From Campylobacterales bacterium (GTDB lineage: Bacteria > Campylobacterota > Campylobacteria > Campylobacterales > QNZT01), in contig JALWRO010000258.1 in the NCBI GenBank assembly GCA_027080605.1, positions 1 to 13,595 of the forward strand: 13,595 nt of DNA, given 5' to 3'. Under the pieces are notes generated by a model. That model made no database searches, had not been told where the DNA came from, and saw only the letters and a program-made list of their open reading frames with translations. The first letter of the stretch is position 1. Each line of letters begins with the position of its first letter. The position numbers and the translations under genes were made by a program. Below, piece after piece: positions 1 through 6,384 of this stretch.

Positions 1-617
1 GTTACAACCGTACCGTTGCTTCGTACGACTATGAAAAGAGTGCAAATTATGCGGAGATAGATGAAGACAATTTGCCGAAAAATGCGCCGGAATTGGTAAA
101 AGAGCATGTCGTTTTTTCAGATACGGACGGTGACGGTGTCGCGGATAAAGATGATAAATGTCCGCATACGAAAAGAGGGGTGGTTGTAGATGAACACGGT
201 TGTGCTATCAACGGTGCGAGGGCAGCCGGATCAACTGTAAAACAGCATTCAAAACCGACACTCCGGTTTCCGACACTTCCTAAACATACCAGTGTGTTTC
301 AGATTAACTTTGCACCCAACTCCACGACGATTCCCGACAGAGACAGAGCAAAAATCCGTGCTTATGTCAGACGTTTACAAAAAGCAGGATACAAATATAT
401 CACGGTAGAGGGGTATACAGATAACTCCGGTACGCCTTCCCAAAACAGGGAATTGTCACAAAAACGGGCGGAAGCGGTGAAAAAACTGATGATTCAGTAC
501 GGTATCGATTCCGAAAAGATTACTGCCGTGGGCAAAGGGGAACTGAACCCTATTGCCAACAACGATGTGCCGGAAGGGCGGGCGCTTAACCGGCGGATTG
601 AGATTGTGGTGGAGTGA
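1..617 (+). CDS. OmpA-family outer-membrane protein, C-terminal part (5' truncated by window edge)
   Basis: The reading frame is open from base 3, so the gene starts upstream of the window. The TTG at 72 is internal, not a start. About 204 residues are visible. A calcium-binding thrombospondin type-3-like stretch comes first (DTDGDGVADKDDKCP, about visible residues 40-54). It is followed by a linker and a C-terminal OmpA/MotB peptidoglycan-binding domain: FQINFAPNS, the VEGYTDNSG turn, then NRELSQKRAEAVKKL and ALNRRIEI. In this family the Asp of TDNSG and an Arg of the LSxxRA helix bind diaminopimelate of peptidoglycan. The protein probably tethers the outer membrane to the cell wall in the periplasm. 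The missing N-terminus would normally hold a signal peptide and often a beta-barrel. The 3' end overlaps the convergent oxidase gene by 32 bp. Family assignment is secure, but the specific role (porin or structural) cannot be told. Confidence 0.9.
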   Translation, partial: YNRTVASYDYEKSANYAEIDEDNLPKNAPELVKEHVVFSDTDGDGVADKDDKCPHTKRGVVVDEHGCAINGARAAGSTVKQHSKPTLRFPTLPKHTSVFQINFAPNSTTIPDRDRAKIRAYVRRLQKAGYKYITVEGYTDNSGTPSQNRELSQKRAEAVKKLMIQYGIDSEKITAVGKGELNPIANNDVPEGRALNRRIEIVVE

Positions 618-1767
618 TCCAGGTATCGACGGCCCACTGTGCAAAAGGAAAACTGCTTGTAAATGCCGGGCTGACAGCGTTGAGTATGTGTACGCTTTTG
701 TCATCTCCTTCGACAACGAAATCCTGTAAAAGTTCATCGGTTTCGGTGTTGAGCAGCTGGGCTCTGATACCCGGTTTGCTCCACTCGTTAAAACCGCTTT
801 CGTCAAGTTCTTCCACCATCGAAGCGGCGAGTGAGATGAAGTAGTTTTTATTGTATTTTTTGACCTCTTCAAATGCCAGATCGCGAAATCCGAAACTGTT
901 TGTGAACATGAGTCTAGCTTCGGTGGAGAGAATATCGAGAAATTCTTCCAGACGAAAACCTTCCAATCCTTTGTAATTCTCTCTCCAGAAAGCCGGGATG
1001 GCTGTCGGTCCTATCTTGATTTCATTATGGACGGTGATGGTACAGTGTACGCCCAGAAAAGGGTTTTTGAGGTTGGGCACGGGGTAGATGTTGGTATCGA
1101 TAAAAGGGTCGTTTTTGGTGTATTTGAGGTAGATACCTTTAAATGGGAGAATTTTATACTTTTGTGAAAATCCGAATTGTCTGGCGATTTTGTCGGCATA
1201 GAGTCCGGCGCAGTTGATGATCTTCTTTGCCTGGTCTCTGAAAGAGGGGTCGTAGGCGGTATGGAATTTGATTTCAACGCCGTTTTGTAACAGCTCATTT
1301 TTGAGGTGTGTGAGTATCTCTTTTGGATCGACGGTTGCGGTGGTCGGTGAATAGAGTGCCTCTTTGTATGTTTTGATGTTTTTAAATTTTTTGTTGAGGG
1401 TTTTTTCATCAATCAGTTCAACTTCTACACCGTTTTGGATGCCTCTCTGGTAGAGTTCATGAAGTGTTTCTAGTTCGTTTGCATCTTTTGCCACGACAAC
1501 TTTTTGACATTTGTTGATTTTAAGATTGTTTTGTTCGCAGTATTGTGTCAGGGCTCTGTTTCCGTCTCTGGTAAATCTGGCTTTCAGAGAGGAGGCGGTG
1601 TAGTAAAACCCGGCATGCAGTACGCCGCTGTTTCTGCCGCTGCTGTGATATCCCGTGTCGGCTTCTTTTTCGAGGATGCAGATGGTGGCGTCCGGTTGTT
1701 TCTCTTTGAGTGCTTTGGCGATAGCAAGACCGATAACACCTGCACCGATAATCAGATAGTCATACAT
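586..1767 (-). CDS. lhgO: FAD-dependent L-2-hydroxyglutarate oxidase/dehydrogenase-like protein (LhgO family)
   Basis: A 393-residue DAO-type flavoprotein, a normal length for the family. The N-terminus has the Rossmann dinucleotide-binding motif GAGVIG (residues 8-13), then the family signature HSSGRNSGVLHAGFYY (41-56). The C-terminus has KPGIRAQLL and a NAVSPAFTSSFPFA segment that matches the FAD- and substrate-binding end of LhgO/YgaF proteins. Enzymes of this family oxidise L-2-hydroxyglutarate to 2-oxoglutarate and pass electrons to the membrane quinone pool, repairing a side product of malate and 2-oxoglutarate metabolism. The ATG start follows the upstream membrane-protein gene by 13 bp with no strong ribosome-binding site, so translation may be coupled. 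The 3' end overlaps the convergent OmpA gene by 32 bp. Substrate is inferred from family membership; a related 2-hydroxyacid or glycerol-3-phosphate-like substrate is possible. Confidence 0.82.
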   Translation of the reverse strand: MYDYLIIGAGVIGLAIAKALKEKQPDATICILEKEADTGYHSSGRNSGVLHAGFYYTASSLKARFTRDGNRALTQYCEQNNLKINKCQKVVVAKDANELETLHELYQRGIQNGVEVELIDEKTLNKKFKNIKTYKEALYSPTTATVDPKEILTHLKNELLQNGVEIKFHTAYDPSFRDQAKKIINCAGLYADKIARQFGFSQKYKILPFKGIYLKYTKNDPFIDTNIYPVPNLKNPFLGVHCTITVHNEIKIGPTAIPAFWRENYKGLEGFRLEEFLDILSTEARLMFTNSFGFRDLAFEEVKKYNKNYFISLAASMVEELDESGFNEWSKPGIRAQLLNTETDELLQDFVVEGDDKSVHILNAVSPAFTSSFPFAQWAVDTWITPPQSQSAG

Positions 1768-1780
1768 CGTTCTATGTCGG

Positions 1781-2191
1781 TTATTTTCCTATGCTCAGAT
1801 CTCTTCTGGCGTTGCTGATAGTGAGTATAAAACCGACAAGTACATCGAGTGTTTGTGCTTCGAGCAGCAAAATATATTCGAAAGTGGGATATTTGCCTGA
1901 TGCGTAGTACTGTTTGACGGCATAGATAATCAGGGCAATCAAAAAGATAAAAGACATTGTAAAATCCACCCATACGCCGGAACCTTTGGGTGCGAGGAAA
2001 GTCGCTTTAATCAGTTCGTAGGAGAGTGTTGCCATCAGTAGTGCGGCTACTGCAAAAAGAAAAGTATGTTCCCTGTCTTTAGGGGCAATATCCATTGCAT
2101 GATATAGTGGATTTAACAAACCTCTTTCGTTGAGTAGTATCAGTATCATCGCCAAAATGTTTAACGGGACAAGCTCTTGTAAAAATTTCAA
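1781..2191 (-). CDS. Small multi-pass membrane protein, function unknown
   Basis: 136 residues starting at a TTG codon, chosen because a strong AAGGAG ribosome-binding site lies about 8 bases upstream and no in-frame ATG has a comparable site. Hydrophobic segments lie at about residues 5-20 (weak), 43-66, 74-95 and 106-126, suggesting three or four inner-membrane helices. The loop MDIAPKDREHTF separates the first two, and the short tail ends RRDLSIGK. No cysteines, histidine clusters or catalytic motif stand out. The layout loosely recalls PsiE-like small membrane proteins, but I cannot assign a family. It is the first gene of a probable two-gene leftward operon with the LhgO-like oxidase, reading from a promoter in the trxA divergent spacer. 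It could help anchor the quinone-reducing oxidase, but that is only guilt by association. Confidence 0.7.
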   Translation of the reverse strand: MKFLQELVPLNILAMILILLNERGLLNPLYHAMDIAPKDREHTFLFAVAALLMATLSYELIKATFLAPKGSGVWVDFTMSFIFLIALIIYAVKQYYASGKYPTFEYILLLEAQTLDVLVGFILTISNARRDLSIGK

Positions 2192-2224
2192 ATCAGACTC
2201 CTTGCAGTAGATGCTTTCAGGTAA

Positions 2225-2233
2225 ATTTTATCA
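2225..2233 (-). promoter_or_regulatory. Candidate extended -10 promoter for the leftward membrane protein-oxidase operon
   Basis: On the minus strand the bases read TGATAAAAT, an extended -10 element (TG, one base, TAAAAT). It lies about 34 bases upstream of the TTG start and its AAGGAG site. No good -35 box is present, which is usual for Campylobacterota vegetative promoters, where AT-rich tracts replace it. The flanks are strongly AT-rich. This is a pattern-based call. Confidence 0.45.
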
Positions 2234-2335
2234 TAAATTATTAAAAGTAATTGTATGGTTTGCTTATATTAATTAAATTTTTTAACTTTTCGTAAAATAT
2301 AGCTTCCTATTAACTTTAAAATAAGATAAAAATTG

Positions 2336-2341
2336 TATAAT
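2336..2341 (+). promoter_or_regulatory. Candidate trxA promoter -10 box (TATAAT)
   Basis: A perfect TATAAT lies 51 bases upstream of the trxA ATG, preceded by an AT-rich tract running from about 2240 with T-rich patches and no recognisable -35 box. Transcription would start near 2348 and give a leader of about 45 bases with an AGGAG ribosome-binding site at 2383-2387. An in-frame TTG overlaps this box, which argues against a longer TrxA. Confidence 0.6.
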
Positions 2342-2392
2342 ACGAGCCTATTAATCTATATTAATAATAAAAATCAGAATTTAGGAGTAAAT

Positions 2393-2713
2393 ATGGGAAA
2401 ATATGTTGAGTTAACCAATGACAATTTCAAAGATACAATCGCCAAAGGCGTTACACTGGTAGACTTCTGGGCTCCATGGTGTGGACCTTGTCGTATGATC
2501 GCCCCTGTAATCGAAGAACTCGCGGAAGATTTCGACGGTAAAGCGACTATTGCAAAAGTCAATACAGATGAAGAGCAGGATATTGCGATTCAGTACGGTA
2601 TCCGATCTATTCCTACACTGCTTTTCTTCAAAGACGGTGAACTGGTAGACCAGATGGTAGGTGCGGCAGGCAAACAAGTACTTGCTGACAAACTCGATTC
2701 TTTACTTTCGTAA
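2393..2713 (+). CDS. trxA: Thioredoxin TrxA
   Basis: 106 residues, the standard thioredoxin length. The start is the ATG after AGGAG (2383-2387); an in-frame TTG at 2333 would add an unlikely Asn/Lys-rich extension and lies on the promoter. The active site is WAPWCGPC (about residues 27-34), followed by helix RMIAPVIEELAEDF. The cis-proline loop reads YGIRSIPTLLFF, and the conserved glycines of KDGELVDQMVGAAGK are present. It is a cytoplasmic dithiol reductant for ribonucleotide reductase, methionine sulfoxide reductase, peroxiredoxins and others, recharged by TrxB, encoded two genes downstream. It appears to be its own transcription unit, with a promoter at 2336-2341 and a hairpin at 2790-2816. 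Its C-rich, regular codon use resembles that of a highly expressed gene. No unusual residues. Confidence 0.97.
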   Translation: MGKYVELTNDNFKDTIAKGVTLVDFWAPWCGPCRMIAPVIEELAEDFDGKATIAKVNTDEEQDIAIQYGIRSIPTLLFFKDGELVDQMVGAAGKQVLADKLDSLLS

Positions 2714-2789
2714 ACAGCGCAGAGGCAATACACGGTAATATATGTTTAAAAACTGTTTTTCAGTGTCCTGCCTGCGAACAATAACCAAA

Positions 2790-2823
2790 GCCGGAGTCTT
2801 CATGAAGTACTCCGGCGACTTTT
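2790..2823 (+). terminator. Rho-independent-like hairpin after trxA with a palindromic loop
   Basis: An 8-bp perfect stem GCCGGAGT (2790-2797) pairs with ACTCCGGC (2809-2816), followed by GACTTTT. The enclosed loop contains the perfect 10-bp palindrome CTTCATGAAG (2798-2807), one of the repeated TTCATGAA words of this window. AAA upstream of the stem can pair with TTT downstream across a two-base bulge. The T-run is only four bases, so termination may be partial, allowing some transcription into the next gene, which starts at 2830. Confidence 0.6.
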
Positions 2824-2829
2824 AATACG

Positions 2830-3282
2830 ATGAAAAAACGCAAAAAGGGAAGTCCCTTTTCCCTGACGTATGTTTTCGCTTCATTCTTCGGCGCGCTGAT
2901 GATCGCCGGAGCCTTTGCCTACTACAATTACAAATTTTCACAATATAAATTTTTCGACTTTGCAGAACATACGTTTTACACCAAAAAAGATATTTTTGTG
3001 CCCAATGCGGAAAAATATACCGTACTGGTGTACAGTTCCAACATGCAAAACAGTAAAGATATTTCCCAAAAACTGGTAAAAGAGAACCCCATACTGGCAA
3101 TTGATCTGTATCAAAAGAGATTTAAAGGTGAAGATAGTATTATTCCGGTAACCAGCGGGATGAACACGCTTTTGAAGTTTATACAGCGTTTCAATATTTA
3201 CGATATCCCATGTGCATTTGAGATTAAACGTTTCAGAGGGACACAATACAAACAGAACAGTCACATTGAAGTGATAGAGTAA
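2830..3282 (+). CDS. Membrane-anchored protein between trxA and trxB, possible CXXC-less thioredoxin fold
   Basis: 150 residues. The start MKKRKKGSPF is basic, then one hydrophobic helix spans about residues 12-31, so the rest (32-150) should lie in the periplasm (N-in, positive-inside rule). The soluble part looks like a reduced thioredoxin layout: a strand (KYTVLVYSS, 62-70), a helix where TrxA has its active site (NMQNSKDISQKLVKE), a strand PILAIDL, a helix MNTLLKFIQRF, then FNIYDIPCAFEI, which aligns by eye with YGIRSIPTLLFF of TrxA, including the putative cis-proline. The CXXC is absent; the only cysteine is Cys128, beside that proline. The ATG has no clear Shine-Dalgarno site and sits 7 bases after the trxA terminator. 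It is 11 bp from trxB and probably co-transcribed with it. I do not recognise a named family; the fold is inference. Confidence 0.75.
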   Translation: MKKRKKGSPFSLTYVFASFFGALMIAGAFAYYNYKFSQYKFFDFAEHTFYTKKDIFVPNAEKYTVLVYSSNMQNSKDISQKLVKENPILAIDLYQKRFKGEDSIIPVTSGMNTLLKFIQRFNIYDIPCAFEIKRFRGTQYKQNSHIEVIE

Positions 3283-3293
3283 CAGGAGAAAAG

Positions 3294-4220
3294 ATGCTTG
3301 ATTTGGCGATTATCGGTGGTGGACCTGCCGGATTGACAGCGGGACTTTACGCCACCAGAGGCGGTTTGAAAAATGTTGTCATGTATGAAAAAGGGTTGCC
3401 CGGCGGGCAAATCACCCAGAGCAGTGAAATTGAAAACTATCCCGGTATCAAAGAGGTTGTCACGGGAATGGAGTTGATGGAGCCGTGGCCTGAACAGTGT
3501 ATGCGCTTCGGACTCAAGCATGAGATGGCAGAAGTGACACGGGTTTCCAAAGAGGGAGAACATTTTAAAATCTCTCTTGCCGGAGGGGAAGAAGCCGAAG
3601 CGAAAAATGTGATCGTCTGTACCGGAAGTACACCCAAACGTGCGGGTATCAAAGGCGAAGATGAATTTTACGGCAGAGGGGTGAGCAATTGTGCAACCTG
3701 TGACGGCTTTTTCTATAAAGATAAAGAGGTCGTGGTTCTCGGCGGTGGCGATACTGCACTGGAAGAGGCACTCTATCTTGCCAATATCTGCTCCAAAATC
3801 TATCTGGTGCACAGACGTGACAGTTTCAGAGCTGCACCGAGCACCGTGGAAAAAGTAAAAAACAATCCGAAAATAGAGCTTGTATTAAATAGCAATGTCA
3901 AGGAAATATACGGTGATGCTTCCGGTGTCAACGGTGTGCTGGTGGAAGACAAAGAGGGCAATGAAAGAGATTTGAAAGTCCCCGGTATATTTATCTTTGT
4001 GGGAATGAATGTCAACAACGATGTATTAAAGCAGGAAGACGGCTCTTTTTTATGTGATGTGAACGAGTGGGGAGAGGTGATTGTCGATCTTAGCATGCGT
4101 ACATCGGTGGAAGGGCTTTTTGCTGCGGGTGATATTCGGATTGAAGCGCCGAAACAGGTGGTTTGTGCGGCAGGCGACGGTGCTACAGCGGCACTGCAGG
4201 TTGTGGCAAGATCACATTAA
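3294..4220 (+). CDS. trxB: Thioredoxin reductase TrxB
   Basis: 308 residues, close to the bacterial low-molecular-weight TrxB length. Features in order: FAD-binding GGGPAGLTAG near the N-terminus (residues 8-17), the PGGQITQSSEIENYPG segment, the redox pair CATC (133-136) followed by DG, the NADPH-binding GGGDTALEEALYL (about 150-162), HRRDSFR (173-179) that contacts the NADPH 2'-phosphate, and the C-terminal FAD motif LFAAGDI. It transfers electrons from NADPH through FAD and the CATC disulfide to TrxA in the cytoplasm. The ATG follows AGGAG (3284-3288) by 5 bases. It lies 11 bp after the CXXC-less membrane protein and 37 bp before dapB with no terminator between, so it is probably part of one operon. 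All expected catalytic residues are present. Confidence 0.96.
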   Translation: MLDLAIIGGGPAGLTAGLYATRGGLKNVVMYEKGLPGGQITQSSEIENYPGIKEVVTGMELMEPWPEQCMRFGLKHEMAEVTRVSKEGEHFKISLAGGEEAEAKNVIVCTGSTPKRAGIKGEDEFYGRGVSNCATCDGFFYKDKEVVVLGGGDTALEEALYLANICSKIYLVHRRDSFRAAPSTVEKVKNNPKIELVLNSNVKEIYGDASGVNGVLVEDKEGNERDLKVPGIFIFVGMNVNNDVLKQEDGSFLCDVNEWGEVIVDLSMRTSVEGLFAAGDIRIEAPKQVVCAAGDGATAALQVVARSH

Positions 4221-4257
4221 ATAATTTGAGTAAACAGAAAAGGAAGAGATCGAAATT

Positions 4258-5028
4258 ATGATAAATGTTGGAATTCATGGATCAACCGGCAGAGTAGGTG
4301 AACTGCTCGTAAAAAATTTGAAGGGTGATGAGATTGCCAAAGCGGCGACACTGCATGCGATAGATGAGTTTACCTACAGCGTAGACAAAGATGTGCTTGT
4401 AACCAACGATACAAAGACACTGCTGGAAAACAGCGACGTGGTGATTGACTTTACATTGCCGGACGGTACGGAAAAACTCCTCGAAACAGTGATTGCCGGC
4501 TATCCTACCCCTTTGGTGATCGGTACGACGGGTTTGAACAAACATCAGCTCAATCTGATGGAAGAAGCCGCACAGTATATGCCGGTTCTCTATGCGACCA
4601 ATATGTCTCTGGGTGTGGCAATTCTCAATAAACTGGCATTTCTGGCGAGTGAAGCACTGAGTGATTTTGACGCGGAGATTGTCGAGATGCACCACCGCCA
4701 TAAAAAAGATGCCCCGAGCGGTACGGCACTGACACTGGCGGAGCATGTTGCCGCGGCAAGAGGTCTGGAGCTGGACAAAGTACGTGTCAGCGGAAGAGAC
4801 GGCAATATCGGGGAAAGAACCAAAGATGAGATCGCGGTAATGGCGCTTCGCGGCGGGGATATTGTCGGACGTCATACGGTCGGTTTTTATAACGACGGAG
4901 AGTTTATAGAGCTGAATCACACCGCAACCAGTCGTGATACCTTTGCCAAAGGGGCGATCAAAGCGGCGAAGTGGCTGGTGAAACAACCAAACGGATTATA
5001 TAGTATCAACGATTGTCTTGGGATATAG
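4258..5028 (+). CDS. dapB: 4-hydroxy-tetrahydrodipicolinate reductase DapB
   Basis: 256 residues, typical of the family. The Rossmann motif is GIHGSTGRVG (residues 5-14). VVIDFTLPDGT (61-71) and IGTTGL (88-93) form the NAD(P)H-binding region. The DapB signature EMHHRHKKDAPSGTA (143-157) holds the catalytic His/Lys residues and the substrate-binding loop, and HTVGFYNDGEFIELNHTATSRDTFAKGA forms the C-terminal part. It reduces 4-hydroxytetrahydrodipicolinate to tetrahydrodipicolinate in the diaminopimelate/lysine pathway, feeding peptidoglycan and protein synthesis. The ATG follows AGGAAGAG (4241-4248) by 9 bases. It is 15 bp upstream of purF; I recall the same dapB-purF adjacency in Campylobacter jejuni, which supports the lineage call. 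No oddities seen. Confidence 0.97.
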   Translation: MINVGIHGSTGRVGELLVKNLKGDEIAKAATLHAIDEFTYSVDKDVLVTNDTKTLLENSDVVIDFTLPDGTEKLLETVIAGYPTPLVIGTTGLNKHQLNLMEEAAQYMPVLYATNMSLGVAILNKLAFLASEALSDFDAEIVEMHHRHKKDAPSGTALTLAEHVAAARGLELDKVRVSGRDGNIGERTKDEIAVMALRGGDIVGRHTVGFYNDGEFIELNHTATSRDTFAKGAIKAAKWLVKQPNGLYSINDCLGI

Positions 5029-5043
5029 GGGAGAAGAAGATAT

Positions 5044-6381
5044 ATGTGTGCAGTAGTCGGAGTTTTCAATGTTAAAAATGCTTCCAAAGTAGCGTATTAT
5101 GCACTTTTTGCCATGCAGCACCGCGGGCAGGAAGCTTCCGGGATCAGTTCCAGTGACGGGAAGCATATCTACACCAAAAAGCGTCGCGGACTGGTGACCG
5201 ATGTTTTTTCAGATGAAGATACGTTTGAATTTCTGAAAGGTTCCAAAGCGATCGGGCATAACCGTTACTCCACAGCAGGAAGCGACTCTATCGCCGATGC
5301 GCAGCCGATTGCTGCAAAATATCTTCTGGGTGAAATCGCGATTGCTCACAACGGGAACCTGGTTAATAAATTTGAAGTACGTGAAAAGCTGATTCAGGAA
5401 GGGGCGATTTTCCAGTCCTATATGGATACGGAAAATATTATCCATTTGATTGCCCGAAGTCAGAAAGACAATCTGCAGGATCGTATTGTCGAGGCACTGG
5501 ATCAGATCAAAGGGGCGTATTGTCTTTTGATTCAGAGCCGAACCAAGATGTTTGCCATCCGTGACCGTTACGGCGTGCGACCGCTCGCTTTGGGTGAATT
5601 TGAAAACGGTGGATATATTGTCGCGAGTGAGACGTGTGCATTTGAACTGGTGGGGGCAAAATTTGTCCGTGAAGTGAAACCGGGCGAGATGCTGATTTTT
5701 GAAAAAGGCAAAGAGCCGGAGTCTGTTCAGCTGTATGATCCGGAACCGAGACCGTGTGCGTTTGAGTATATCTACTTTGCCCGACCGGACAGTGTCATAA
5801 ACGGAAAAAATGTCTACGAAAAGCGTGTCGAAATGGGGCGCAGACTGGCGCGTGAAAATCCGGTGGAAGCGGATATAGTACTGCCGGTACCGGATAGCGG
5901 TGTTGCGGCAGCGCTGGGATACGCGGAAGAGAGCGGCATCCCGTTTGAAAATGCAATTGTGCGTAATCACTATGTCGGGCGTACGTTTATAGAGCCGATT
6001 CAGGAGATGCGTGATTTAAAAGTGCGTCTTAAACTCTCGCCTATCAAATCGGTGATAGAGGGAAAACGGGTAGTCATTATCGACGATTCGCTGGTGCGGG
6101 GTACGACATCGAAACAGATCGTCAGGATGCTCAAAGAAGCGGGTGCGAAAGAGGTACACTTTAAACTCGCATCGCCGCAAATCAAACACCCTTGTAAATA
6201 CGGCATCGATACGCCGAGTTACGAAGAGTTGATTTCCGCCAATATGAGTGATGAAGAGATTCGTCAGTATATCGGTGCGGACAGCCTCTCTTTTCTCTCT
6301 CTGGACGGATTGCTCGACAGCCTGGGAAGGGAGACGAAATATTCACTGGTTAGCTTTGACGGAAAATATTTCATCCAGTAG
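5044..6381 (+). CDS. purF: Amidophosphoribosyltransferase PurF
   Basis: 445 residues, first committed enzyme of purine synthesis: PRPP plus glutamine to phosphoribosylamine. The N-terminal Ntn-hydrolase glutaminase domain begins MCAVVG, so Cys2 becomes the nucleophile after Met removal. MQHRGQEASGI (24-34) and GHNRYSTAG (71-79) are present. The C-terminal PRTase domain has the PRPP loop VVIIDDSLVRGTTSKQ (343-358). Two of the four iron-sulfur ligands known in Bacillus PurF have counterparts here (Cys238 in RPCAFEYIYFARPDS, Cys384 in KHPCKYGIDTP), but the C-terminal CxxC pair is missing; the protein ends YSLVSFDGKYFIQ. Campylobacter PurF ends similarly as far as I recall, so this is probably a clade trait rather than damage. 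The start follows GGGGAGAAG. The radical SAM gene begins 3 bp after its stop. Confidence 0.96.
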   Translation: MCAVVGVFNVKNASKVAYYALFAMQHRGQEASGISSSDGKHIYTKKRRGLVTDVFSDEDTFEFLKGSKAIGHNRYSTAGSDSIADAQPIAAKYLLGEIAIAHNGNLVNKFEVREKLIQEGAIFQSYMDTENIIHLIARSQKDNLQDRIVEALDQIKGAYCLLIQSRTKMFAIRDRYGVRPLALGEFENGGYIVASETCAFELVGAKFVREVKPGEMLIFEKGKEPESVQLYDPEPRPCAFEYIYFARPDSVINGKNVYEKRVEMGRRLARENPVEADIVLPVPDSGVAAALGYAEESGIPFENAIVRNHYVGRTFIEPIQEMRDLKVRLKLSPIKSVIEGKRVVIIDDSLVRGTTSKQIVRMLKEAGAKEVHFKLASPQIKHPCKYGIDTPSYEELISANMSDEEIRQYIGADSLSFLSLDGLLDSLGRETKYSLVSFDGKYFIQ

Positions 6382-6384
6382 TAT

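Noticed and set aside
72..617. A complete 181-residue OmpA-domain gene starting at TTG 72
   Set aside because: The frame is open all the way to the window edge and the sequence before the TTG is continuous coding-like sequence. There is no ribosome-binding site and no signal peptide, so this is the 3' part of a longer gene.
2333..2392. N-terminal extension of TrxA from a TTG at 2333
   Set aside because: It would add 20 Asn/Ile/Lys-rich residues, it overlaps the TATAAT promoter box, and the ATG at 2393 has an ideal AGGAG site and gives the normal thioredoxin length.
2748..2760. AAAAACTGTTTTT hairpin downstream of trxA as the terminator
   Set aside because: It is a weak A-T stem; the GC-rich hairpin at 2790-2816 is much better.
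5209..5970. Long antisense reading frame (253 codons) opposite purF, and similar ones opposite dapB, tex and the EAL domain
   Set aside because: Their products are Arg/Phe/His-rich with no recognisable domain and lie wholly within well-supported genes; they are by-products of codon bias on the opposite strand.
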